Positions 27,601 to 44,451 of a stretch of DNA of 64,000 bases are shown here, piece by piece. Both the position numbers and the translations under genes were made by a program. The number at the start of each line of letters is the position of its first letter. The first letter of the stretch is position 1. The DNA comes from Moringa oleifera (Eukaryota; Streptophyta; Magnoliopsida; Brassicales; Moringaceae), in assembly GCA_021397835.1 (NCBI GenBank), contig JAJFZO010000087.1:1178001-1242000 (forward strand). Reading direction: 5' to 3'. Under the pieces are notes generated by a model. That model had not been told where the DNA came from. It saw nothing but the letters and a program-made list of their open reading frames with translations, and made no database searches.

Positions 27601-30600
27601 CAAGTTGTTGCACTTTTAAGTGCCCCGTTGGATAAATACAATGATATTGTCACAGCTTTGACACTTTCTAATTATCCGCGCGTGATGGACCACCTTGATA
27701 ATGGAACAAATAAAGTTATGGCAATGGTTATTATTCAAAGCATTATGAAAAACAACACTTGTATTTCAACTGCTGATAAGGTATGGTGTTCTCTATTTGT
27801 TTGAAGCTTAGCAAGTTCTACTTATAAAAATTGTGGTTAATATGCTTTTTTAGGCTGAAGTGCTGTTTGAATTGATAAAAGGGCTTATTAGGGATTTGGA
27901 TGGGACAGCTTCAGCTGAGGTGTGCATCTTTTTATGCTCATTTATGGCAATGGGAGATTCATGTTTTTTTAATCTTTTTCATGTCTTGTTTTTTGGGTTT
28001 CACTCTTTGTTATTGAAGTCGGTGATATCACCTGAATTTATGTTATTTTTGCTTTTTTGCCTTTCCCTTCATGTTTTGTCTCTACCAATAGCTTGATGAG
28101 GAGGATTTCAAGGAGGAACAAAATTCTGTTGCTCGCCTCATACATATGCTCTATAATGATGAACCAGAGGAAATGCTAAAGGTAAGTAATTGATGTATTG
28201 AAAGATGCTTTTGTACAACTCTGATGCCATTCTTCTTGAAATTCTTTAGAGAATTTTACAAACTTCTTGTTTTTTTTTTTTGTAAAAAAAAAATTATTGT
28301 TGGGTCTTATAATATTTTCCCTTGAGGTGTCATCGGATGTGTGCCAGTGGGTGCATTAGAGGTCAGTTTCTCTTGTGCGAATAGAGCATGCACAATCTTA
28401 AGCTTGCAACTAGGGTCAAATTTTGCACCCTTCTTTTTGATGAGAAACATATTTCATTTATATGCAACCTATGATAAATAATTCCATGGTAGAACCTCAA
28501 CAAGTATGATTTCCTCTACATTTACTAACAAATTCTTAGAGAGCCAAGGGTGCAAAGTGTATAACCCTTTGTCCAAGTATAGAGAAGGTTGTTTTCACAC
28601 TCTCAAGGGCTCTTTTGTTCCTAATTTTCTAATTAACCAAAACACTACTTGTGGAAACATCGATCACTTTCTTCACCTCCTTGTTAGCCTAACATCAGAC
28701 CATTCTTATAACTCATTAGCAATAATGTAGACACCACCCATGTGAGGCTTAGAATCGGAAGTGCTATCTCCAATAATTGTCTCAACCATGAGCACCATTG
28801 TAGGCTATGATTAACCATCTTGGTGTCTTTCTTACACAGTAACACCTACTCACCAAAATTTCCCTTCTCTTCTTTACGTTGTCTATGATCAAAATTCTGC
28901 CCCTTGCTGCCTCACAAGCAAAATGCCACCGTAATGGGCACCCTTCTGTTCCAAACTGCTCTCCATGGAATGTTAGGTGAGTCTACCTCCATATGCTTTT
29001 CTAATAGAATCTTGTTGGAAGACTTCACCTAAAACCCTTTTCCTTTATTAGAAATTCACACTCTTTATAAATCATAAATAGAATATCTGTTTCTACTAAG
29101 TAATGGGCTTAATTTTGGAAATTTCCCTTCTTTTTTTTGGCAATCATGCGTTATATTGAATTTTCTGTTTTGTTTAATTGTGGCTTTTCTTATTTCATTA
29201 TATTGTTTGTGACCATTGGAAAGACAAAATAATTTCTTGTGCCCACAATTTTCTGACTTTCAGATTATATACACTGTGAGGAAGCATATTATGACTGGAG
29301 GATCCACACGCCTACCATTTACAGTTCCTTCTCTAGTTTTTTCTGCACTGAGGGTATATTATTGTTTCGTCTTTGTTGCATTGTGATCGATCTCTCATGC
29401 TTCATCGAGACGTGATGAAATAGATCCTAAAAAATTTTAAAAAAAAAACATTCTTAAACAATTAATTTTGAAAGTTCTTTATCTATATTTCCAATATGTT
29501 TCCCGTGAAGAAAGACATGGAATTATGTCTTGTTGTCTTTGTCACATGAATGCTGTTATTAGTTACATTTGAAGTATTTGGTCAAGAGGTGAGTTAAACT
29601 TCATTCTGCAAGCCTGTACTTGAAATTATGTTCATCCGTTTATGTTTGCTCAATTGTTTGTCTTAATCCTGGCCTCTTTAGTTTCCTCATTCTCTGAGAG
29701 TTTGATTCATTTGAATCTGGTGGAGTTGTGTCTTATATGATTGTTTATAAGAGTTACATAATAATCATTTGAAAGGGGACCTCAATTTGTAAAACCAGTT
29801 CTGAATGTTGTTTGTCTCTTGCAGTTGGTTAGGCAATTGCAAGTTCAGGATGGAGATGTAGTGGGAGAAGAAGTTCTCACAACACCGAAGAAAATTTTTC
29901 AGCTCCTGAATCAGGTTAGTCCACTATAATGCATTTGTAACAGCTTCTAAGAGGATGAGGTGATCTCTTGATTCAGAGTTGTGCAATAGTGTACAGTTAT
30001 GTATAAAATTTGTCGGAGATGAAGTTTTTGATTTTTATGTGTTGTTAGTAACTACATTTTCAATTACTGCCTTTTCTTTTTAGAAAAATTAGCACCAGTT
30101 TGTACACATCACGGAACAATAATTACCCCTCTTATGAAAATCTTTTACAAGATTTTCTATATTGTTTTATGTTCCTGTGAAAGGTCCAATTCAACCACCA
30201 AAAATTGCTCTGCTTTTTTTTTTTCACTAACATTATTAACCATGGATTTCTCTCTTTGGCAAAGTTGACACCAAAATTCTTTTGTTTGTTAGTATATTAG
30301 TACTATTTGGTGCATAGGTCTCATATCTGTTATTGTCAATCATCCTAATGCATGTGATATTACATTTGGCTTTTCAGACTATTGAGGCTCTTTCATCTGT
30401 TCCATCACCTGAACTGGCATTAAGGCTATACCTGCTATGTGTTGAGGTAATCTAAGACTAAATATTCCTACTGCACAATGATGGATCATGAAATGTCACC
30501 GAGTTGTCCATTTCTATTGGATGGAATCCTAATTTTCTTGGTTTCTGGTTTGAATGCTGAGACTGGCGAAGCCTTAATAGTATTTTATCATGCATGACTT

Positions 30601-31813
30601 CATTTACAATCATAGTTTTCCATCACGACCATGAGACTTGTTGATTTGTCACAAACTATATCTTTAATGGGAGAGCTAACAACTTTAAACAGCTGTTGGT
30701 GTTTGAATGTTGATTTGATTCTAACTTTTGTTTGGTTGTCTTCACAATCAGGCTGCTAATGACTGTGATCTTGAGCCTGTTGCCTATGAATTTTTCACTC
30801 AAGCATTTATATTATATGAAGAAGAAATTGCGGTAATTTCCATTGACCATTTTCTGGTGATTAAATTAGTAAATATTTGCTAAACATGAATCCTTTACTT
30901 TTAGGACTCAAAAGCGCAGGTGACTGCAATACATCTAATAATTGGAACTCTTCAGAGGATGAATGTGTTTGGTGTTGAGAACAGGGATACTTTGACCCAC
31001 AAGGCCACAGGGGTAACAATTAGATATTGTCTGATTGCTGTGCTTCCTTAATATGTTTTTTCCAAAACAGTAAATGATTTTTCTGGTCTGAATCAGTATT
31101 CAGCAAAGCTTTTAAAGAAGCCTGACCAGTGCAGAGCTGTGTATGCATGCTCACATCTCTTTTGGGTGGATGATCAGGATGGCGTTAAGGATGGGGAAAG
31201 GTGTGCAGCCCTCACCTGACGCCCATATATTCTGCTCAATAAGTTTTTGCTTTCTGCATTTTCTGTGCAGAGTTTTTGATGCACATTAATATTTTGGATC
31301 AGCTGTTATTTCTTCGAGTTGTTTGTTTCTAATCTCTTGGTGGTCTTCCAAACTTTGGGAGGATATGACTAGAAGTGCTTTATATTGTTTCAGGGTCCTA
31401 CTTTGTCTGAAGCGTGCACTGCGGATTGCAAATGCTGCTCAACAAATCGCTAATGTTGCACGTGGTAGCAGTGGGCCAGTTACTCTCTTTGTTGAAATAC
31501 TGAACAAGTCAGTTAGCTCGCAGCTGTATATTCATAAAACTTCTCCCATTGTGCATTTTTTTTAGTTTTATATTAACATATTAAGTGGATAAATATGTTC
31601 AGGTACCTCTACTTTTTTGAGAAAGGAAATCCACAGGTCACGAGTGCTGCAATACAGAGCCTGATAGAATTAATCAATGCCGAGATGCAAAGCGACTCCA
31701 CGAATTCAGATCCTCCATCAGATGATTTCCTTGCTAGCACATTGCGTTACATTCAGTTCCAGAAACATAAAGGTGGTGTGATGGGTGAGAAATATGAATC
31801 TGTCAAGGTATGA
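21626..31813 (+). CDS. VPS35: VPS35, retromer core subunit
   Basis: Twenty-two coding exons reconstruct cleanly in phase to 790 residues, the usual plant VPS35 length: 21626-21718, 21813-21909, 22023-22146, 23265-23450, 24408-24495, 24687-24743, 24839-24928, 25038-25160, 25892-25966, 26038-26097, 27208-27324, 27541-27780, 27854-27919, 28092-28181, 29264-29353, 29825-29914, 30378-30446, 30752-30832, 30905-31012, 31097-31200, 31394-31507 and 31603-31813. The protein is an alpha-solenoid. The conserved PRLYLL segment that contacts VPS26 spans the exon 3/4 junction, and the C-terminal half that binds VPS29 is complete. With VPS26 and VPS29 it forms the cargo-selective retromer that recycles vacuolar sorting receptors and PIN proteins from endosomes. 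Long introns at 22147-23264, 23451-24407, 26098-27207 and 28182-29263 hold non-coding insertions. Plants often have several VPS35 paralogues, and I cannot say which this is. Confidence 0.97.
26570..26800 (+). repeat. Possible decayed tRNA-derived SINE in a VPS35 intron
   Basis: TTAGCTCAGCCGCATAGGG resembles a Pol III A box, and GGTTGTCTCAATTGTCAAGC resembles the start of some plant SINEs. The right part has GGTGGGTTCCCCACTTTCAG followed by an ATAATGATAATGATG tail. A convincing B box is not seen. Confidence 0.25.
28270..29100. other. Unexplained insertion-like sequence in a VPS35 intron
   Basis: Between exons 14 and 15 the intron starts with a T/A homopolymer pair (about 28269-28292), then holds about 800 bp of balanced base composition unlike the other introns. 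One 74-codon frame (28506-28730) shows no recognisable domain. It could be a decayed transposable element. Confidence 0.35.
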
Positions 31814-33169
31814 AGTGCCGGACTTCCAGAAGGGATCTTTCTGAAGCACAGGGACTGGCAAGCTGATGTTCTATGATGGAGAGACATGTCAGGAGGTTTA
31901 AGCTGATCAGGTCATCCTTCATTCCTTCAATGTAATGAGGTAGCTTGCTGTGTTCTGAGGATGGAAAACTGGTCACATCTGTTAGCATCATCTAATCTTG
32001 CCTACATTGCATTTCTTCTTACTATACTGATTGGGGAAAGAGAAAGATGCATACATATCACAATTTTTTGGTGTCTTTGTCCTTGCTGTGTCAGTCTTGG
32101 TAAAGATGAGTTATTGCTTGCATAATCTGGATTAGGTGTTTCTTGTGCATATCTCTGTCATTGGCTTTCTTCACTCCTTTTCTGGATATTGGTGACTCTC
32201 ATGTAGATGCAGCTGTACATTTATTCTTGTGGTGAACTGATAAATTCCTTGATCTTATTAAGCAAGAAGAATTCCTGTTCATACATTGTTTTTATTTGAT
32301 GAAGAAAATCTTTTGTTGATCAGAATTGTTTAGGTTTTTTTAAAAAATATTTTTTATAGTTTATAAAATTAATATAATAAATAAAATTATAATCATTATT
32401 AAATTATCATGTATTGATTTTAATTCTTTTTTGAAAGGATAACTTTTGACCTTTTTTGATGCTACTTAAGTGGCCCTTAAGTGACTTGAATCTAGTCAAC
32501 ATCCTCCACTGCCTTCCTTCTGAGTAACTTCCATGCTAATTAATAGATATCACTAACTTGCTAGGCAATTGGTCTCACACTATCTATTTAATGTGAAAAA
32601 AAAAAAACATGAAAGATCGGGCGCCCTCATGCTTTGAAATGACCAATCTGTTCATATAACACCAATCATGAACTGTTCTTCAATCAAATATGACAGAAGC
32701 AGTCAAAAAGTCAACTTCATGGCACACAATTCAAGGTACCACTCTGTTCCGCTGCTCAACAAAGAAAAGAGATACCCCCCTTTATGTATGACCATTACAT
32801 CAATCAAAATAACAAGATTTAACTGATATTAGAAATATAACTTTAAACCTATATTCATGCCCAAGAAACCATTCTCTCATACTAGGAATCTTCATCTCAT
32901 CTGGGTTAATGTAGGAGTCGAATTCAAGCATGATAAAGCAAGAGGTGTGCATGTTAACAAGAAATGCCAGTCATCAATTACAGATCATGAAATAAAAGGG
33001 GAACTTCAAACCATCTGATGCTTTCAAAGAATTCCCTAGAATGTCAGTCAAGACTATACACAACTGCTTGCTGCTTCCTCAAGGAATAGAAAAGGTGGAT
33101 GGATGGTGGCAGAGAGACAATAGCAACATAATGACAGATAAACTTCCATTTTCCCACGACCTTCCTTGA
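31814..33169. other. Convergent 3' regions of VPS35 and the ROP gene
   Basis: No further gene is visible. Both 3' untranslated regions should lie here, with an AT-rich strip at about 32340-32420 between them. Confidence 0.6.
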
Positions 33170-36530
<3,361 letters not shown>

Positions 36531-37629
36531 AGCTACGCGCCTAACGAACGACTCCTTATCATCTCCACATTTTTAAATTCTGTTGTTTCCAAAAGGAAAT
36601 AAAAATTAAAAAATAAAATAAAAACAGTTATTTGTTTCCTTTTACGTTTACATGTGATGAGCAGTAATCTTTATTAGGTAATCAAATAAATGGACGGTCG
36701 GATTTGTTTCTATTTTTGCCACTTTGTAGGATCTCCGCTTCTTGCTGTGAAATATTTGTTTTTGTTATTTTTATTATGTTTTTTTGAAATGGAAAAAATA
36801 AGCAAGAAAGGTAATACGTACATATCTGTCATTCCAACACAAAGACACTATAACACAATTATTGGATATTTTATTTTATTCTTTTTTATTACAATATGCA
36901 CAATTAATTTTTATTTTTAATTAAGATAATATAATGCAAAAAGAATTAAAATATTTTCACAATTATGACACCCAACAAATATTTTTTCTCATGGTAAATT
37001 ATTAAAAATTTTGAAATCCAATGACTTTTAATGATCAAAAATAAATTTATTATCATGAGTACATCCAACTTATGAACTTAATTTATAATTTAATACTTAA
37101 TAATTCACACATTTTAATTTTTTAAATAGATATTAATTTAGCAAAATGAAAGAGTACAATTTATATTACTTTTTAAATCAAATTAAAAGATTTATATCAA
37201 CTCAATTATCTAATCAAAATTATTATTATTATTCATAAGAATCTTTAATATCATCTATATGATCTTTCATATTTAAATAAAAATTAAGTTTTAATGGTAA
37301 ATGAGTCCAACATCATGTATTTTACAAAACTCAACTTATATGATGAAAATGTTATAAAATCCAACTTTTTATATGGTGGAAATTTTTTAATGCCGTAAAA
37401 ATTCCATCATAGAAATAATTTTACATAAATATTATTCAGAATATTATATATATATATGCAAATATGTATTTCAATTTAATTCAATTTACATCTTTTCTAA
37501 AAATTAAAATATTTAAAATAAAAAATTTATTTCATAAATTTTAATTTAAAAGTTTTCATAATATAAAAATATATACTTTAAAAATTTTATGTTATCAAAA
37601 TTTTATAAAATAATAATTGGTGTGTAATT

Positions 37630-37740
37630 TCATAAATTTAAAATAAAGTGTAAAATTTATTTAAGTTATTTTAATAATAAAAATATTATTGATTTTTGAT
37701 AATTATTTAAATTAAATTCAAAATAAATCAAATTAAAATA
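37630..37740 (+). repeat. Dispersed AT-rich repeat, copy C
   Basis: AAAATAAAGTGTAAAATTTA, then TTTTAATAATAAAAATATT, then ATTATTTAAATTAAATTC occur in the family order. Confidence 0.55.
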
Positions 37741-39030
37741 TTTTGAATATAATAAAATCATCAGATATTTTGTGGTTCAAAATTTTTTAAAAAACAAAAT
37801 TTAATTTTTTTATATTTATTCTATTGTATTTATATTCATAAAATAAAATTTAAAAATAAACAAAAAATATTATGATGATATTTTATCTTTAATATATTTA
37901 TACATATTATACGTACTAATTATTATTTTATTAACATAGAAGAAGAATATGGGAGACGTGTCCAGATGTAAAGCATAGCATAAATGGTAATCCTCAATGT
38001 ACATTATGCAACTTTGTTTCTTATAACAACCTAAGCCAAACATAGAGGGCCGCCTAAATTGTAGCATCACATGTTTGGAACTCACATTTGACTCATTATG
38101 GCAACGTTCTTGCATGTCAGATTTTTGAATTTTATTTTAATCATCTTAAAATAAACTTAAAAATAAATATTAAAAAATATATATTACTAATTTATCATAA
38201 TTTTTTGAATTAAAAATCAAATTGAATTATTCGAAATACAACTTTTTTAATTAATACTTGAAAATTCAAATTACAAAACACAAAGTTAAATGTTTGTTTT
38301 TATATTTATTCAAAAAAAATTAACATAATATTTTTTTCAAAAATTCAGGTTTATAATTTATTTTTTTGGCATATTATAAATTAATGGTACATTAAATAAC
38401 TCTTTAGATTTTGAGTTTTTGGAAGTATTAGGAGAATGGGATATTTAATTATTGGGTATTTAATGTGTCTAATCCCACTAATTGCGGGATTGATTATATA
38501 AGTTTATCATCCGGAAAAGCCAAAGTGGAAAGCTTAGCACCTCCTCCATGTGCATTCACTCCTTTTTTACCAACCCTCCAACAACCTTTATGAATTATCT
38601 CACATTCTTAAATTCATATTCGGTATTTTCATTGAGATGATCCATATGTAAGTAACCTTACAATGATTAATAGTAATTAGAATTAAAGTTTATTCTCTTC
38701 AATTGACTTATATCATGAAATATTATTTAAAATAGATATAAAAATATTACAGATTATGCATGCTTTTTTTATTTTATATATCAAAACGTTAATTGAATTA
38801 ATTGTGTTTCAATGTTATAAAATTTAGAATTTATTAAAAAATTTATAAAATTATAGATAATCAAATTAAAAAATATTATAACATACTTTAACTTAAATTT
38901 TTTTATAAATATAAAAAAATATTCAAACTTATTACAAAAAATATATTTTTTAAATATTGAAAATAATTTTTTTTAAATCACACTATCAAAATTTAAAAGA
39001 AATTGTAAAAATATAAGTCATAAATTAAAA

Positions 39031-39160
39031 TTTATTCAAATTTAAAAAATAAAGTTAAAATGAAATATTAAATTTATTTGATTTATTTTTTAACTATCTT
39101 AATAATCAAAATATCTTTAATTTTTTACAGTTCAATTAGTTATGTCATTGATCAAATCAA
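39031..39160 (+). repeat. Dispersed AT-rich repeat, copy D
   Basis: TTTATTCAAATTTAAAAAAT, then TTAAATTTATTTGATTTATT, then CTTAATAATCAAAATATC and TTTAATTTTTTACA follow the family order. Confidence 0.55.
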
Positions 39161-39546
39161 AACATCAGTGATAAATTAAAAAACCAATTTAATTTTGTGT
39201 TTTTTTGAACACTTTTTGATATTTTTTTTCAATATTGTAAAATTTATTTTTAAAATCATAAAATTAAAATATGTTAAATTTATATTGCATCTCCTTATAG
39301 GATCTGAAAATTGTTCGCTAGTTGTAAATATGTGAGAACATCATCCATTTGCAAATTGGACCGTCATCACTCAATATTTGCTTTAGAAGGAAATCTTCTT
39401 GAAAATGTGAAATACGAGGAGATAATACATTTCATGTGATACAATTTTATAAGCACACTGGATGTTTGAAGAGTAAACAGTTTGCAATCAAAGAGGTTTA
39501 CGATATAAATTAATACCCTTTTTTGTGAGGTGAATGGGTAATCATT

Positions 39547-42500
39547 CTAAGAACTTGAAGACCCTTTTTCTTCTTGTTGAAGACTCACTAGTTGCTTATA
39601 AACACTATCAGGCTTGCTGATGAGTTCTTCGTGGCTGCCAATTTCAGACACTCTCCCTTGTTGCAGCACAGCAATGGTGTCTGCATAACGGATAGTAGAT
39701 AACCTGTGAGCTACCAGAATAGTGGTTCTGCCTTTCATGAGCTTATCCAGGGCCTCCTGGACCAACTTTTCAGATCCAGTGTCCAATGCACTTGTGGCCT
39801 CATCAAGCAGAAGAACTGAAGGGTCTTTCAGGATAGCCCTGGCAATGGCTACCCTTTGTTTCTGGCCACCTGATAGCTGCATACCTCTATCACCCACATG
39901 GGTTCTGTATCCTTCAGGCATCCTACTGATGAACTCATGAGCATTTGCTGCTTTTGCTGCTTTTACAATCTCAATCTCAGATGCAGCCTCTTTGCCATAC
40001 TTGATATTATTGTAGATTGTGGTAGAGAACAATGCTGGTTCTTGCTGAACCAGGCCAATCTTCAGCCTGACTGATCTCAAGTTCAAGGTCTTAATGTCAC
40101 ATCCATCGATCAAAACCAGGCCAGAAATTGGATCATAGAATCTCAGCACCAGTGCAACTACAGTGCTCTTGCCTGAACCACTTTGGCCTACTAATGCAAG
40201 ACTTTTTCCAGATGAAACTTTCAGGTTGAAATCCTCAAAGATTGTGATATCAGGTCTTACAGGATACCTGAAACTCACATTTCTGAATTCCACGTCTCCT
40301 TTGATATAAGATACTATCTTTGATCCCGGATTGTTGGGTTGTATTGCAGTTTTTCTGAGAAGAATATCAAAAACTGACCCGAGGGCCTGTGTGCCCTTGA
40401 CGATATCTGGAGTGAGAGCAAGCGTTTCTGCTACAGAAAATGCAGTGATAATCAAGACCATAAAGGACTTGATTATGTCTCCGAAGTTGGAGTCTTTATG
40501 CTTTACCAGGACTGATGCATACCAGAGGCCTAGTGCGTAGGAGCAGAATGCAAACAGCTGAGAGACTCCATAGCCAAAACCTGAAATGTGGCCTCGCAGG
40601 AGTGCTTGCCTGTTAGGCCTGCTTAATTCACAGGCAAACTGAACTGAAATCCTGTCTTCCAGGCCAAATGCTGCAACAGTTCTTATATTGGCAATTGCTT
40701 CACGAGCTACAGCTGTGGCCCTGGAATAGGCCTGGCTGTAGTTTCCCCCAAATCCCTTCAGGAATAGTTGCTGTAGAGACATGAAGACCTTAATGCCTGT
40801 ATCATACACTGTTGAATTATCTGAATTGAAGAGTAAGTTCTTCACTCACCTCGGCTATGGAGGCTCCAATGAGTAAGGGGAAGGAAGCAATGATCACAGC
40901 TGCTATCCGCCAACTTAGTACAAAGGCAATGACAAATGCTGTCATGGTGAGTGATATATTCTGCACTATTGTTGATAGGCGATCAGCAAGAGCACTCCTT
41001 ACTAAAGTAGCGTCTGCAGCCAACGTTGAAGTCAGAGAGCCTGTATTATTTTCTTCCAGATCAAACCAGCCAACCTCATTTGAAAGAATGGCTGCAACGG
41101 AAAACAATATCAGATTCAAGCATTGGATACAAGGCTTGTACTTGGCAAGCATGTCAGTGTACTATTTTTCTGACTGGATGAACATTTTTAAGCCATGTAA
41201 ATTGAGAGATTGGAGAATAACCTGAGAACAATGACAAGCGAACACGGGTTGTCAGACGCTCTCCCATCAAGGTATAGAAATAATGTTGCACCAGATATAT
41301 GGGAATTGTAAGGACTGCTAGGCCAACGAATATAAGGGCTACTCGTTGAACTTCTTGTCTGATTTGGGAATCCTGAGGATTGTAAAATGCAGTCAAGACA
41401 TGGGTGATGCCAAGAGCAAACAGGGGAGCTTCCATTCCAGCCAGGACTGCACCTGCTGACCCAAGTAGTGCATAAGGCCACTCAGGTGTATTCAACTTCA
41501 GCAGCTCCCATATTGACGGACTCTGGCCAAAATTCATGGACAAGTGCTGCTGCTGTTGGTCATGATTCTCACCGTCAAAGGGTTCACGGAAGCTAGAAGT
41601 TATATGAAAGCTAGAGCCCATTCTGAAGCTGGAAACCCCTCGGAAACTAGAACTCCCTCGAAAGCTAGAAGCTCGAGAAGTATCAGAATGGCATATCGAT
41701 CTCAGATTTTTGGGTTGTGTTGATGCCTGTAAGCTTACCAGAGTGGCATATTCTCCTCCCTTGGATGTCAAGTCCCAATGGTTCCCACTCTCAACAACCT
41801 GACCATTCTTCAAGACAATGATTGTGTCAACACCTCGAATAGTGGCTAACCTGTGTGCAACGATGATTGTAGTTCGATCTGCCATGACGTCATCCAGGGC
41901 CTGTTGAACAGTGAGTTCTGATTCTGCATCAAGAGCACTAGTTGCTTCATCTAGAAGTAAAATCTTCGGATTCCGCAGGACAGCTCGTGCTAGAGCAATT
42001 CTTTGTTTCTGCCCTCCAGAAAGCTGAGTTCCTCCCTCTCCAACCTAAATTCAAGACATTGTCAAAAACATCATACTTGAGGATGCGATTCTGTATTGCA
42101 AAAGGAGAAAGGGTAATCCTAATTCCTAGTTTTGCAAGTTTTTTTCATCTCAGATCAGCAGAAGATCCTGTTTTCCTAATTGTATTCTTCGATTTACAGT
42201 TTCTTACATAAATAACACAGAGGGATCTGAATAAGGTGCACCTGAGTAGCGTAACCATCAGGCAATCCTTCAATGAAAGGATGCGCATTAGCAGCTTTGG
42301 CAGCTTGTATAACCTGATCCATGTCTGAATCTTCTTTACCAAACAGGATATTTCCAGCTATGGTTGTGGCAAACAATGCCGGTTCTTGACTAACCAATCC
42401 CATCTGCTCTCTTAACCATTTCAGCTGAAGATCCCGAAGATCATGTCCATCCAGCAGAATTCTACCTGGTAAACATTGACACATTAAACTTCTGAAATTG

Positions 42501-44451
42501 ACCGGCAAATATGAGCTCTACTATGTTAGCATTAGGTACCTGAAGTGGGTTCATAGAAACGTTGAACCATGGATATGATGGTGCTTTTTCCTGAACCACT
42601 AGGACCAACAACCGCAAAGGTTTTTCCAGCGCTTATTGTCAAGTTCAGATTTTCCAGGACCATATTGGGTCGTGAGGGATAAGCAAAACAGACTTCGCAG
42701 AATTCAATCTGCCCAACTACTTTTGGCAGAATAGCTCCACTCTCTGACCTTTCAGAGGAGCCAGAATCTGTTCCAATCATGCTGAAGATATTGGCAGCAG
42801 CAGCTCTACCTTTAGCAATGGCTGCAAGGTTTGGAGTAGCTTGGCCAAGAGCACTGAAAAGACAGATTGCCTGGTTTTTATCAGGATCAGTAAGCCATAA
42901 GACCTCCTGAATCATTCAGATTGAACTTACAAGCCACTAAATATGACATTGATGATTGTTGTGAATGCTTTCCCTCCATTTGTGTCCTGGTGCCTGACAA
43001 GAATTCCAGCATACCAGAGAAGCAATGCCCAAGCACAAAAGAGAAGTCCATAAGTAAAGCCAACACCAATTCCTTTAGCAAATCCACTCTTCTTTCCCAA
43101 TTTGAGGGCATTCTTGAGTGACTTTGAGTATGCATCCACTGCTTTCTCCTCTCCTACGTAGGCATATACAGTTCGAACTTGTGAAATAACCTAATCATTC
43201 AAGATGAAGTGCGATAAAAACCTCTCAGAAAATCAAACTTATTGGCTAAATAGTCCAAAAGAGCGTCAGAAGGGTAACAGGGCATTGAAGGCTAGTGTGA
43301 GTTAAGCAGCCAGATGATATACCTCTTCTGCAACTTTTCCAGCTTCAGCGTAAGCAGACTCACCCTTTTCAGATAAAGAGGTCATGATTACAGTATAAGC
43401 TCCGCCTGCAATGGCTATCAGTGGAACCACAGCCAACGTGAGTAATGTAAGCTGCCATACAGACCTAAATCCAATGGCAAATCCAACGACAAACTGAGAA
43501 AGATAACGCAGAGCATGGCCTGTCTGCAATCAAGATACAAAACAACAGTGTTAACAGGTAAATCTGTGAACTTTTTACTCACAATACTATACAGTTCTCT
43601 GTTTTGATCAGGTACCTTGTCGCCTATAGCATCCTGAACCAGGATTGCGTCACTTGAAATGTGAAAGATGATATTACAATCTGTGGCTTCAGTGTCAAAG
43701 AAATTAATATCCTTCTTCAGGACTGCCTGAAGATACTTCAGACGAAGACGAGCTGTTTGCCTCTCCCCAGTTTGCATCCAACAGGCAACACCTGGAAACA
43801 TATCAACTCATGAGAAAGCAAATATAAGCAATCACCAGGAAACAGAAAAGAAAAACTGCAGCCAGGAAATCACGTGTACCTATCCATGCTGACGCCAGAA
43901 TAACGAGCCCAAGGTACACCAAGTACAGAGCATCCTGCAAAACAAATGAAAATTTCTTTATATGAACTGAAATCGGCATGGACTCCATGTTTTATCCCAT
44001 CAATCTGCTCTTGTTTATCCAGACAGAACATAAATGTAATCAATGGAAGATCCTGATCTATATCAATAGCCCTTAGTATTAGATATACCATGAACTAATA
44101 AACTTATTTCCTTCAAAAAAAAAAAAGAAATGAAAACACACGGAAGGTTTATTTAAAACGGAGTTGAATTGAAACCTGAGTAACCCGGGAAGACAATCTC
44201 TGTGCATCAGAAGATAGATGTCCTAGTGAATCAATCATACGGCCGAACAAAACAAAGAAGACAGGAAGAGCAGCGCCATGAATGCAGGCCCCTAGACTCC
44301 CTAAGAATATCAATACATAATCAACTTTATCTGCAGCAGCAAACAAGCCAAAGAAGGAGACACTCTTCTTGCTTGAATTTGGTGTTTGCTCTGTATTGGG
44401 AAGTGGGTTATGGTCAGTTGGTTCGCTCGAAGATAACTCTACTCCTTCCAT
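39547..44451 (-). CDS. ABCB-type full ABC transporter (ABCB13/14-like)
   Basis: Ten exons (44451-44176, 43934-43880, 43791-43616, 43523-43323, 43190-42931, 42853-42540, 42465-42242, 42044-41222, 41091-40850, 40770-39547) join in phase to 1264 residues, the full MDR/PGP size. The order is TMD1-NBD1-linker-TMD2-NBD2. NBD1 has [29 protein letters not shown] and a VAHRLAT H-loop; NBD2 has [29 protein letters not shown] and VAHRLST. Both ATP sites look catalytic. The N-terminal [18 protein letters not shown] and the overall sequence remind me most of Arabidopsis ABCB13/14 (auxin or malate transport); substrate is inference. The linker holds five S-S-F-(R/H) units at 6-residue spacing. Confidence 0.95.
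41585..41676 (-). repeat. Five-fold hexapeptide repeat in the ABCB linker
   Basis: Within exon 8 the code for S-S-F-R-x-x repeats five times with an 18-nt period (the fourth unit has His for Arg). Each Arg lies two or three residues before the next Ser pair, so each unit can make an R-x-x-S kinase site in the regulatory linker between NBD1 and TMD2. Confidence 0.85.

Larger units (their letters stand above)
36560..39546. other. AT-rich spacer between the ROP and ABCB genes
   Basis: About 3 kb without a gene. It holds two forward copies of the dispersed AT-rich repeat (about 37630-37740 and 39031-39160) and short islands of mixed composition at 37940-38120 and 38440-38650. Confidence 0.6.

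Noticed and set aside
36900..39300. Possible CRISPR-like or satellite array in the long AT-rich spacer
   Set aside because: The repetition is loose A/T motif sharing without regular spacing, and the genome is a plant's.
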